NCBI GenBank assembly: GCA_964404765.1 | Contig: CAYOLL010000115.1 | Span: 1 to 19,541, forward strand | Origin: CAYOLL01 sp964404765 [NCBI: uncultured Gemmatimonadota bacterium] | GTDB taxonomy: Bacteria > 4572-55 | Direction: 5' to 3' | DNA: 19,541 bases | Part shown: positions 7,360 through 14,602 of the stretch, piece by piece | How positions within the stretch are numbered: the first letter of the stretch is position 1 | Layout of the letters: each line of letters starts with the position of its first letter | Notes under the pieces: generated by a model | What the model was told of the DNA's origin: nothing | The model's database searches: none | Seen by the model: only the letters and a program-made list of their open reading frames with translations | Program-made: the position numbers and the translations under genes

Positions 7360-8973
7360 ATGATGAATTTAAATGTTGGTGAGTACGTTCAGCACGAAAC
7401 ATTGGGTCTGGGAAAAGTATTGCGCTTTGAAAAAAATAATGTCTATGTCGAATTTAGTAAGGCCCAGAATTATTTTATTCCGGTTGAGCAAGCAGACGCT
7501 CATTTAAAACCCTACCGTTTTGCCTATCAGGATGATGTCGTACGCCACCCGACGTACGGTATTGGGCTGATACGTGCGAATGACCATTTGGAAGCTACCG
7601 TTGAATTTACGATTGCCGGCGTCAAAACCATGGATTGGATGACGGTGGAACGGCGTTGTACAAAACTTAACCGGGGCGGTTTGGGTAACTATCTTTTTGA
7701 CCATCGCAAAAACGCTTATCAGCTCATCAAAGCGGATCCGAGTCTGCTGATAAAGTTAGCATTGATTGATCTGGGCAAAGAAGCTCGCACCGATGACATC
7801 AAACGCGAGTTGATGCTATATGGTTTTATCAAGGAAAGCGATTGGGCCACCTGGTGGAAAGAAGTTGCAAACTTGTTACGAAAAGACCCAATTTTTGACA
7901 CCTCCGACAGTCGCAAGCAGATATATCGTCTTCGTGAACAGCCGAAAAGTGAGTTAGATGAATTGCTTGACCGTTTTCTGGCCGGCAGTGATCATTATGA
8001 CGAGTGCTTTCGGGTTGCCAAGCAGATTTATGAGAAATTTGGCCGAAGCCTGACACTGCAACAAATCGAAACATTTAGTCAATTTTTTGTTGCAAACCTG
8101 AACGATGAAACGAAAGATCCGTCTGAGCACGTTCAATCTTATATTTTGCTTAAAAAGCTACGCCCTGATTTTTCTTTTGATATCAGCAATATAGTAAAGC
8201 CTGGCTTGGATATTAGCCGGATTATTCACTCGGCCAATGCTGAGGAAGTTTTGGATTTAGTAGATAGCAGCATTGCCGGCTGGGAAGATATTTTATTTAC
8301 CGGTCTGGGTAGTAAAGCGCCAAAAATTCGGGATTATTGCCTGCAAAAACTGAGTGAAAATCAGAAATGGGATTATATAAATAATGCCCTTAAAATTTTC
8401 ATGAGCGGTTTGCCCAAAAAAGGTGAAATTTATCTATGGTTGGCAGATGCGTGTCTCGAGAAAAATTACCCGGTCGAATTTAAGCCGCATCAAATGATCG
8501 AAAAGGCGTTTGTTCTCATTAGCGATGAGAAAAACCGTGAACGTGCTATCGAGTTTGTTGCGGGTGAAGATCATATCCGAAAAGTGGCGGAAGCCTTAGA
8601 TGATCAGGCTTTACTTGTCTTTCTGGAAAATTATTTTCGCAACGACGAACTTTCCATCTTTTTTAAAGAGCTTATTTTAAGCGTGCTGGAAGACAAAGAA
8701 AAGGATAACATGGTTGCCTATTTTTCCGGCATGATGGGCAAGCAGATGAAGAAAACGGAAGTAATCGAGATGTCCCAAAAAGAACTGGAAGTGATGGAAA
8801 AGAAATTTAACCATCATTTGGACGAAGAATTGGTTGATGTCACCCAAAAGCTGGCCGCGGCAACAGCGGATAGCCCGGAATACCTAAAATATTATGAGCG
8901 GCAGCAAGCTGTTATCAAGCGCGTCCAGCACTTGAAGCAAACATTGAAAAATTGCCGGGTTATCGAGCGATAA
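7360..8973 (+). CDS. Tandem SH3-like modules fused to GreA-N-like coiled coil
   Basis: This is a 537-residue cytoplasmic protein, probably transcription-related. Residues 5-52 (GEYVQHETLGLGKVLRFE...) and 57-100 (DDVVRHPTYGIGLI...) are two copies of a small barrel pattern, VxHxxxGxGxV, like the SH3/Tudor folds of CarD, UvrD C-termini and DUF3553. A long helical middle follows, with a WWKEVANLLRKDPIFD segment at 165-180 reminiscent of N-terminal extensions in long GreA proteins of chlamydiae and spirochaetes. The last 66 residues (472-537) read as a GreA N-terminal coiled-coil hairpin: a first helix, a turn ADSPEYLKYYERQQ matching GreA's GDLSENAEY region (acidic Asp504 and Glu507), then a helix ending NCRVIE where GreA usually has AxVID. 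The gene stops exactly where the FKBP-like GreA C-terminal domain would start. I chose ATG at 7360 (CGGAG 11 bases upstream); GTG at 7348 is too close to that site. The Uma2 gene follows after 30 bases. Confidence 0.65.
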   Translation: MMNLNVGEYVQHETLGLGKVLRFEKNNVYVEFSKAQNYFIPVEQADAHLKPYRFAYQDDVVRHPTYGIGLIRANDHLEATVEFTIAGVKTMDWMTVERRCTKLNRGGLGNYLFDHRKNAYQLIKADPSLLIKLALIDLGKEARTDDIKRELMLYGFIKESDWATWWKEVANLLRKDPIFDTSDSRKQIYRLREQPKSELDELLDRFLAGSDHYDECFRVAKQIYEKFGRSLTLQQIETFSQFFVANLNDETKDPSEHVQSYILLKKLRPDFSFDISNIVKPGLDISRIIHSANAEEVLDLVDSSIAGWEDILFTGLGSKAPKIRDYCLQKLSENQKWDYINNALKIFMSGLPKKGEIYLWLADACLEKNYPVEFKPHQMIEKAFVLISDEKNRERAIEFVAGEDHIRKVAEALDDQALLVFLENYFRNDELSIFFKELILSVLEDKEKDNMVAYFSGMMGKQMKKTEVIEMSQKELEVMEKKFNHHLDEELVDVTQKLAAATADSPEYLKYYERQQAVIKRVQHLKQTLKNCRVIER

Positions 8974-9003
8974 ATAAAGCGCCGCAACCGAAAGGAGCGT
9001 CTC

Positions 9004-9780
9004 ATGTTAGAAGTCGAAACGGCGGTTGACTGGCTTCAGCCACCCAGGCCTAAGGTAGCGCTTGAGCCTGAAGATGATCTTGACAGCGTGGATTGGGACA
9101 GCATTGTCACGGAGGACGATACGCCTGTGGACGGACTTTTTGCGGAAAGACAGCATCGACTGCTTATTGATACATTGTATGCCTCGTGGCAGCCGGGGCG
9201 CGTTTTTTATGCGGCCACAAACGTGGGTGTATTTCGCAACGTCAAAGTGCCACCGATAGTGCCGGATGCCTTTATCAGCTTTGATGTGCTGCCGCCGAAG
9301 CAAGCAAAGGAGAAGCGGCAGCGGTCGTATTTTGTACAAGTGATTGGCAAAGCGCCGGAAGTAGTGGTGGAAGTTGTTTCCAACCGTGAAGGCGAAGAGT
9401 TGGGCCGCAAGCTGGAAGAGTGCCGATTGATGGGCGTATGGTATTATGTGGTGTACGACCCGGAAAAGTTTTTGTCTAAAAACGAACCGCTGCGCATCTA
9501 TGAATGGCGCGAAGGTTTGTATATTGCCCATCCGGGACATTTTTTGGAGCGGATGGGCCTGGGCTTACAGCAATGGCGCGGCGACTATGAAGACTATACA
9601 GATGCCACCTGGCTGCGCTGGTGCGATGCCGGCGGCCAAATCTTGTGGAGCGGCAAAGAACAAATGCGCCTGAAAGACCGGGAAATCGAGCAGGAGCGAC
9701 AATTAACCGCATTAGCCAATCAGCGTGCCATAAAACTTGCGGCGCAATTGCGGGCGTTGGGGATTGAACCGGAAGCATAA
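9004..9780 (+). CDS. Uma2-family (DUF820) PD-(D/E)XK nuclease-like protein
   Basis: This is a 258-residue soluble protein of the Uma2/DUF820 family, which has a restriction-endonuclease-like fold and is multiplied in cyanobacteria and some other phyla. The core is recognisable: VPDAFISFDV (Asp88), APEVVVEVVSNREGEELGRK (Glu119 and Glu123, then Lys136) and GVWYYVVYDPEKF (144-156). The usual EVLSPS wording is replaced here by EVVSNR. An acidic N-terminal extension of about 40 residues and a C-terminal charged helix (from about 219, KEQMRLKDREIEQERQLTAL), likely a coiled coil, flank it. The start ATG follows AAAGGAG by 6 bases, a strong site. Its biological role is unknown in the family; no toxin-antitoxin or restriction partner is next to it. 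Spacing (30 bases before, 41 after) suggests cotranscription with the GreA-N fusion gene and adenine deaminase. Confidence 0.8.
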   Translation: MLEVETAVDWLQPPRPKVALEPEDDLDSVDWDSIVTEDDTPVDGLFAERQHRLLIDTLYASWQPGRVFYAATNVGVFRNVKVPPIVPDAFISFDVLPPKQAKEKRQRSYFVQVIGKAPEVVVEVVSNREGEELGRKLEECRLMGVWYYVVYDPEKFLSKNEPLRIYEWREGLYIAHPGHFLERMGLGLQQWRGDYEDYTDATWLRWCDAGGQILWSGKEQMRLKDREIEQERQLTALANQRAIKLAAQLRALGIEPEA

Positions 9781-9821
9781 TCAAGAGTTTGTCATTATTA
9801 CCTTAATTGTGTAGGGAATCT

Positions 9822-11570
9822 ATGGGAACGTATACTTATCATAAATCGAAAGCACAGCTCAAAAGTAACATCCGGGTGGCGCGCGGTGATAAACAAGGCA
9901 CCCTGTTGCTGCGCTATTGCAATTTGGTCAATGTATTTTCCGGCGAAATTTATCAAGCCAATATTTTAATTGATGGTGATACGATTGTCGGAGTCAGTGA
10001 GCTGTACGAAGAAGCAGATCAGGTGCTCGACCTGCCCGGTAAATATATTATCCCGGGGCTGATCGATTCGCATGTTCATATCGAAAGTTCCATGGTCAGC
10101 CCGGCGGAATTTACGCGGGCCGTTTTGCCGCACGGCACCACAACTGTCATCTGGGATCCGCACGAAATCGCCAATGTGCTCGGCCTGGGAGGCATTGACT
10201 ATGCCTTGCGCTCGACCGAAAATTTGCCGATCAATATTTATTTGATGGCCTCGTCCTGCGTTCCGGCAACGGCATTGGAAAATGCCGGGGCGCGTCTGGA
10301 GGCCAAAGAGCTTAAGCAGATTTTAAGCCACCCGCGCGTTTTGGGTTTGGCCGAAATGATGAACTTTCCCGGCGTAATATATGCCGACAACAAAGTCTTA
10401 GACAAGTTGGTGCTGGGACGGAAACGCGGCTTTTTGGATGGCCATTCACCGCGGGTTACCGGCGTTGACTTAAATGCGTATCTGGCCGGTGGAATCACTT
10501 CTGATCACGAATGCACGACACGCAACGAGGCCATGGAAAAATTGCGCGGTGGGATGCACATTATGATCCGGGAAGGCTCGGCCGCCAAAAACTTGTATGA
10601 TTTGATTCCCATTGTGCGCGAAGGCCATCACACCCGCGTTTCTTTTGCCACAGACGACCGTCATCCGCTGGATCTAAAAACAGAAGGCCACATGGATCAT
10701 ATTTTACGGGAGTCTGTTGCGATGGGCTTAAGCGCAATCCGGGCGATACAAGGCGCAACAATTAATGCCGCGCGCTATTTTCGGTTGGATGGTCATGGTG
10801 GTATCGCTCCCGGTTATCGCGCAGATCTGGTTGTGTTGGGCGATTTGCGTAGTTTTATGATTGATCGTGTCATTAAAGATGGTCAGATTGTTTATGAAAA
10901 TAATCAGATTGCTGCGCCAATTCCGGAATATAAAGATGAAAGTACGCTCAAAACCGTAAACATAGCGCCGCTTACGGTTGAACAACTCAAAATTTCGGCG
11001 GGAAAGGGTCTTGCTAAAGTTATCGAGCTAATTCCCGATCAGATCGTCACTAAAAAAGCATTGCTGACCCCCAAAATCGTCAAAGGGGAGGTTGTGGCGG
11101 ATACCAAAGCCGATATCCTTAAGCTGGCGGTTGTGGAACGTCACCATGCTACGGGCAACGTCGGTGTGGGCCTGGTGACCGGCTTTGGTTTAAAAGAAGG
11201 GGCTTTGGCCAGTTCGGTCGGACATGATTCGCACAATATTATTGTTGTAGGCGTTAATGATGCCGATATGAAATACGCAGTTGAACAAATCGCTAAAATG
11301 CAAGGCGGCTGCATCGTCGTGAACGGCAAAAAGACGCTGGCCAAACTGCCGCTGCAAATCGCCGGTCTGATGTCTACTTCCCCGTTACAAACCGTTATTG
11401 ACGAACTGGACGAATTGCATAAAGCGGCCATTACGCTGGGCTGTAAAATCCCCAACCCGCTAATCACGCTGGCTTTCCTATCCTTGCCGCCGATCCCGGA
11501 GCTTAAACTGACCGACATGGGCCTGGTAGATGCCGTGCAGTTTAAAGTGGTGCCGCTGTTCGAGGAATGA
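9822..11570 (+). CDS. ade: Adenine deaminase
   Basis: This is a 582-residue amidohydrolase that converts adenine to hypoxanthine and ammonia in purine salvage. The metal-binding HVH is at residues 84-86 in GLIDSHVHIESSM. WDPHEIANV (111-119), GHSPRVTG, ITSDHECTT and SFATDDRHP supply further metal and substrate ligands typical of the bacterial/archaeal Ade family (not the adenosine-deaminase-like type). The C-terminal domain has the family's VERHHATGNVGVGLVTGFGL and HDSHNIIVVG stretches. Length is normal and the frame is intact. The start is ATG at 9822 because AGGGA lies 4-5 bases upstream; a TTG at 9807 adds five residues without a site. It is the last intact gene before a decayed peptidase gene that begins 27 bases after its stop. 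Identification is very secure. Confidence 0.96.
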   Translation: MGTYTYHKSKAQLKSNIRVARGDKQGTLLLRYCNLVNVFSGEIYQANILIDGDTIVGVSELYEEADQVLDLPGKYIIPGLIDSHVHIESSMVSPAEFTRAVLPHGTTTVIWDPHEIANVLGLGGIDYALRSTENLPINIYLMASSCVPATALENAGARLEAKELKQILSHPRVLGLAEMMNFPGVIYADNKVLDKLVLGRKRGFLDGHSPRVTGVDLNAYLAGGITSDHECTTRNEAMEKLRGGMHIMIREGSAAKNLYDLIPIVREGHHTRVSFATDDRHPLDLKTEGHMDHILRESVAMGLSAIRAIQGATINAARYFRLDGHGGIAPGYRADLVVLGDLRSFMIDRVIKDGQIVYENNQIAAPIPEYKDESTLKTVNIAPLTVEQLKISAGKGLAKVIELIPDQIVTKKALLTPKIVKGEVVADTKADILKLAVVERHHATGNVGVGLVTGFGLKEGALASSVGHDSHNIIVVGVNDADMKYAVEQIAKMQGGCIVVNGKKTLAKLPLQIAGLMSTSPLQTVIDELDELHKAAITLGCKIPNPLITLAFLSLPPIPELKLTDMGLVDAVQFKVVPLFEE

Positions 11571-11597
11571 GTAAAACGTCCGGATTGAGATCTTCTC

Positions 11598-12134
11598 ATG
11601 AGATATGGCTGCAAATTAAGCGTATGGCGCTTGCCGATTTTGATATTTTCTATTCAAATTTTGTTCGGCTGGGCCGATAGCTTTGCTAAAAATAAATATG
11701 ATTTGCCTGATCCTGACGAGAAATGGTTGCGTTTCCAAACCGCCAACTTTCTTATCTTTACAAATGCGGATAAAGCAATGGCGAGTCATGTCGGGTTTAA
11801 TTTAGAGCACTTAAGACAATTCATCGCGGTAAACCTCCTGACCGACTGTAAACTCCCCGGTTCCAACATGTATGTTTCTTTTTAAAAATGATAAGAGCTT
11901 TAAACCGTATATTTTTTTGCGGAATGGGGAGTCGGCAAATGCTTCCGGATATTTTATGCCGCAGTCGGACGGTATTATATTGTGATGAGTGGAGAACAGA
12001 GCGCGTTAAAAGTTATTCTGCATGAATATTTTCATTTCATTGTCAATAATAACTTACCCCCGATTCCACTATGCCTAACGGCACTAGATAAGGGGTTGAT
12101 GCACAAAAAAATCGGCAGGGTCTTTTTTATTTAG
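11598..12134 (+). pseudogene. Decayed gluzincin (peptidase MA-like) gene
   Basis: The first frame opens at ATG 11598 with a hydrophobic export-like segment (LPILIFSIQILFGWADSF), followed by KWLRFQTANFLIFTNADKA and ending MYVSF at a stop (11883-11885). The homology then continues in the +1 frame from about 11881 (FKNDKSFKPYIF...SGYFMPQSDG) to a stop at 11983. It returns to the original frame at about 11973 (YYIVMSGEQSALKVILHEYFH, then FIVNNNLPPIPL). HEYFH at 12021-12035 is the zinc-binding HExxH. Intact relatives go on with W-x-NEG-xAE and a long C-terminal part, which is absent here: after LPPIPL the frame drifts into unrelated residues and stops at 12134. So there are two compensating shifts plus a C-terminal truncation. 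The ancestral role was probably a secreted zinc peptidase-like protein. Two sequencing indels could mimic the shifts but not the lost C-terminus. Confidence 0.75.
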
Positions 12135-12168
12135 TAAAGCCCTCTTCAATGGAAAGGCTTTCGATGCA

Positions 12169-13065
12169 ATGAAACGACTCATGTTCCTCTTATTGATCCT
12201 GCGATGCCTGCCGGCATGCCAGGCTGCTGACAAAGAGGCTACTGCAAAGCCTGATTCAACAGCTATCCAGGCGCATGACTTTTTGGGGCGGCGCATTCAA
12301 CTGGAGCGTCCGCCGCAGCGCATTATTTCCTTGGCGCCCAACGTGACGGAGCTAATTTATGCGCTTCACGCAGACAGCTTGTTGATTGGCGTAACCGAAT
12401 ATTGCAATTATCCGCCGCCGGCCAAAACAAAACCGATCATGGGCGGATTTGCCGAGGCCAACTTGAATCTGGAGGCCATTCTGGCCGCCAAACCCGATCT
12501 GGTTATCGCCACTCCGACTCAGATTACCCCAATGGTCGAGCGATTTGATGCCCTAAAAATTCCTTTCTATGCTTTTGCGCCGCAAAACATTCCCCAATTG
12601 TTGGATGGATTTCGACAAGTCGGCGATTTGCTGGATAGATCTGAAGCCGCCCGAATGCTGGCGGATTCGCTTCAGACACAAGTGGATCGGCTAAAGGCTG
12701 CCTGCGCACAAACTCCGCATCAACGTGTTTTTCTTGAAATTTCGGCTAACCCGCTTATGTCGGCCAATAATACGACTATCGTTAGTCAATTATTGGAGTT
12801 AGCCGGCGGGCAAAACATCTGCGGAGACTTAGCCGAAGCGTATCCAACGGTGACCGCGGAGTTCATTCTGGCCCAAAATCCAGAGGTTATTATCATTGCC
12901 CATAGCGGCACGACCGTCAACGAGATCGCCACGCGTCCAGGCTGGTCACATCTGCCCGCGGTTCGGACACAAACCATTTGCCTCGATCTCGATCAGGATG
13001 TTATTTTCCGCGCCGGTCCCCGCCTGATTGAAGGCGCACTGGCTTTCCGACATTGTCTGGAATAG
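12169..13065 (+). CDS. btuF: Cobalamin-type ABC importer binding lipoprotein
   Basis: This is a 298-residue periplasmic substrate-binding lipoprotein. The lipobox LPAC places the lipidated Cys at residue 17, after the hydrophobic MFLLLILRC segment. The mature part has the two-lobe helical-backbone fold wording of BtuF: IISLAPNVTELIYAL, IGVTEYCNYPP, IMGGFAEANLNLEAILAAKPDLVIAT and FILAQNPEVIIIAH. Vitamin B12 is the best guess for the ligand; haem or siderophore binders of the same class cannot be excluded. The start ATG at 12169 has AAAGG about 11 bases upstream, a rather long spacing. No cobalamin riboswitch is visible in the short gap before it. The permease follows after 142 bases that hold three palindromic repeats; the first repeat starts on the last base of the stop codon. 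Confidence 0.85.
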   Translation: MKRLMFLLLILRCLPACQAADKEATAKPDSTAIQAHDFLGRRIQLERPPQRIISLAPNVTELIYALHADSLLIGVTEYCNYPPPAKTKPIMGGFAEANLNLEAILAAKPDLVIATPTQITPMVERFDALKIPFYAFAPQNIPQLLDGFRQVGDLLDRSEAARMLADSLQTQVDRLKAACAQTPHQRVFLEISANPLMSANNTTIVSQLLELAGGQNICGDLAEAYPTVTAEFILAQNPEVIIIAHSGTTVNEIATRPGWSHLPAVRTQTICLDLDQDVIFRAGPRLIEGALAFRHCLE

Positions 13066-13159
13066 CAAACTTCAGTTTGCTATTAACTACGCAGGTCACA
13101 TGCAAACTGAAGTTTGCTACTCCATCTGGAATGCAGGACACGCGCAAACTGAAGTTTGT
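13065..13159. repeat. Three copies of a 16-base palindromic repeat
   Basis: GCAAACTTCAGTTTGC at 13065-13080, GCAAACTGAAGTTTGC at 13102-13117 and GCAAACTGAAGTTTGT at 13144-13159 lie between btuF and btuC. Each is a near-perfect palindrome able to form a hairpin of 6-7 bp. Copies two and three also share the preceding GCAGG-x-CAC, giving a 27-base direct repeat with a 42-base period (13091-13117 and 13133-13159). Three hairpins in the intergenic part of a btuFC mRNA could stabilise the btuF message or reduce btuC expression. Confidence 0.85.
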
Positions 13160-13207
13160 TGCCCCGAATTTAATTTCGCCGCCATATTTTTAACAAAACG
13201 GATTTGC

Positions 13208-14215
13208 ATGAAATCGCTCCGTTTCGTCCCCGCCATGACTATCGCGTTATTTCTGTTGGCCGCTGCAATCATTTTTTGTCTGCTGACTGGATATACTGCT
13301 GTTTCCATATCGAGTGTCTGGTATATTATCAAAGCAGGCTTGAAATTAGCGTCCTTGCCGCCCGAATTGCAGCAGGCTGATGCTATTTTGTTTGACTTGC
13401 GCTGGCCGCGCATCTGGACCGGTGTATTGGTAGGTGGCGCATTGTCTGTCAGCGGCTGTGTTTTTCAGGGTTTGCTGCGGAATCCGTTAGCCGACCCTTA
13501 TATTCTGGGCGTTTCTGCCGGGGCTGTGCTGGGCGCAGCTATTGCCTTGATCCTGAAGTTGCCGCCGATTTTGATCCCGCTATCCGCTTTAATCGGCGGT
13601 ATCTTTGCCATTTTTTTGGTCTACCTGTTAGCGGTGGAAAATCGTCGTTTAGCGGCCTATCCCCTACTCTTAGCCGGCGTCATTGTCAATTTTTTCTTCA
13701 GCGCCGCCCTGATGTTTCTAATGACCAAATCCGGTCGTCAACTGCCTGAAATTATCAACTTGCTGATGGGCAGCCTGGCTTTTACAGCCGGCGGCGGCGT
13801 ATCGCTTAGCCTGATGACATTGGTCGTTATCGGACTGTCCATCTTGCTCGGATCGTTTGGTCGTGAACTAAACCTCCTGGCCCTCGGCGATGAACAGGCT
13901 CAAAGCATGGGTGTTGATGTCAACCGGACTCGCCAAATTCTGTTTGGCCTAACCTCGGCCTTAGTCGGTCTGGTGGTCAGCCTGAGCGGTATTATCGGTT
14001 TTGTGGGGCTGGTCGTTCCACATACGGTTCGGCTTATCGTTGGTCCGGACGTTCGCCGTTTGATTCCGCTAAGCTTTGTTGCCGGCAGTATATTTTTAAT
14101 TTTATGCGATACGGCGGCGCGATCCGTGTCAGCGGTGGAAGTTCCTGTTGGGGTTATTACGGCCTTTTTTGGCGCGCCTTTTTTTATTTGGCTGCTCAAG
14201 TTTCGTAAGATTTAA
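13208..14215 (+). CDS. btuC: Cobalamin-type ABC importer permease (FecCD family)
   Basis: This is a 335-residue polytopic inner-membrane permease of the BtuC/FecCD family, normally about ten helices, forming the channel for B12 or iron-chelate import. Family stretches are visible: LRWPRIWTGVLVGGALSVSG (residues 61-80), FQGLLRNPLADPYILGVSAG, LLALGDEQAQSMGVDVNRTR (the cytoplasmic coupling helix that contacts the ATPase) and GIIGFVGLVVPHTVRLIVGP. I chose ATG at 13208 (MKSLRFVPAM), which gives the normal family length. The open frame extends to 13028, but that would overlap btuF and translate the repeats. The ribosome binding site is poor, so expression may depend on readthrough from btuF. No ATPase gene (btuD) follows; an inverted-repeat element and ffh come next. 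Confidence 0.9.
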   Translation: MKSLRFVPAMTIALFLLAAAIIFCLLTGYTAVSISSVWYIIKAGLKLASLPPELQQADAILFDLRWPRIWTGVLVGGALSVSGCVFQGLLRNPLADPYILGVSAGAVLGAAIALILKLPPILIPLSALIGGIFAIFLVYLLAVENRRLAAYPLLLAGVIVNFFFSAALMFLMTKSGRQLPEIINLLMGSLAFTAGGGVSLSLMTLVVIGLSILLGSFGRELNLLALGDEQAQSMGVDVNRTRQILFGLTSALVGLVVSLSGIIGFVGLVVPHTVRLIVGPDVRRLIPLSFVAGSIFLILCDTAARSVSAVEVPVGVITAFFGAPFFIWLLKFRKI

Positions 14216-14233
14216 TCCGACAGCGGCCCGAAT

Positions 14234-14418
14234 CCTGAATAATTCATAAACGCAAGAGACGCAAACGACGCAAACGACGCAACCGCTTGATTTGTTTTAA
14301 ATTAGCTGAATTTAAAACGATTAGGTTGCCTCACAATCCATTTTTAAGATATAAATTCGCAACTTGCGTCTTTAGCGTCAATTGCGACGTTTGCGTTAAG
14401 ATTTGTGAATAATTCAGG
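14234..14418. repeat. Inverted-repeat element, MITE-like, about 185 bp
   Basis: CCTGAATAATTCA (14234-14246) and TGAATAATTCAGG (14406-14418) are perfect 13-base inverted ends. Inside the left arm are three tandem 9-mers, GACGCAAAC, GACGCAAAC and GACGCAACC (14258-14284), which are partly mirrored on the right by TTGCGTC and GACGTTTGCG. In the centre, TTTTAAATT (14295-14303) pairs with AATTTAAAA (14309-14317), flanked by GCAACC (14279-14284) and GGTTGC (14324-14329), forming a nested hairpin. No coding capacity. A non-autonomous mobile element or a dispersed structured repeat fits; no target duplication is evident. Confidence 0.6.
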
Positions 14419-14531
14419 GAATCAAAGAGCGCATATTTTTATTGGTGTGCCGGCGTGTGGGATTTGCAAACATCCATTACTCCATTACAAAAAGCGTCAC
14501 CTTAAAAATTGAAACGCGCCCGCAAAAGCCC

Positions 14532-14559
14532 TTGACAATCCCGCACCAGTCTATATCTT
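14532..14559 (+). promoter_or_regulatory. Candidate sigma-70 promoter for ffh
   Basis: TTGACA at 14532-14537 is a perfect -35 box; TATCTT at 14554-14559 is a weaker -10 box after 16 bases. It lies about 44 bases before the ffh start codon. Confidence 0.5.
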
Positions 14560-14602
14560 TGCCAGTCTGTTTACATCTATTAACTGACCGGGAGGTCTTA
14601 TT

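Larger units (their letters stand above)
14216..14602. other. Intergenic region with inverted-repeat element and ffh promoter
   Basis: These 387 bases hold no gene. They contain a structured inverted-repeat element (14234-14418), then about 110 bases of ordinary sequence, then a candidate promoter (14532-14559) and a good ribosome binding site (GGGAGG at about 14590) for ffh. Confidence 0.7.

Noticed and set aside
9007-9540. 177-codon minus-strand frame opposite the Uma2 gene
   Set aside because: It is a mirror frame of a gene with strong family motifs and a strong ribosome binding site.
11141-11614. 157-codon minus-strand frame opposite adenine deaminase
   Set aside because: Shadow of conserved ade sequence; no domain and no start signal.
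12135-12168. Cobalamin riboswitch before btuF
   Set aside because: The gap is too short and shows no B12-box-like sequence; the decayed peptidase fills the space upstream.
13065-13159. CRISPR array
   Set aside because: Only three 16-base palindromic units, unequal spacing, no cas genes and no spacer-like segments.
13028-13207. Longer N-terminus for the BtuC permease
   Set aside because: It would overlap btuF and translate three palindromic repeats; ATG 13208 gives the usual family length and a proper first helix.
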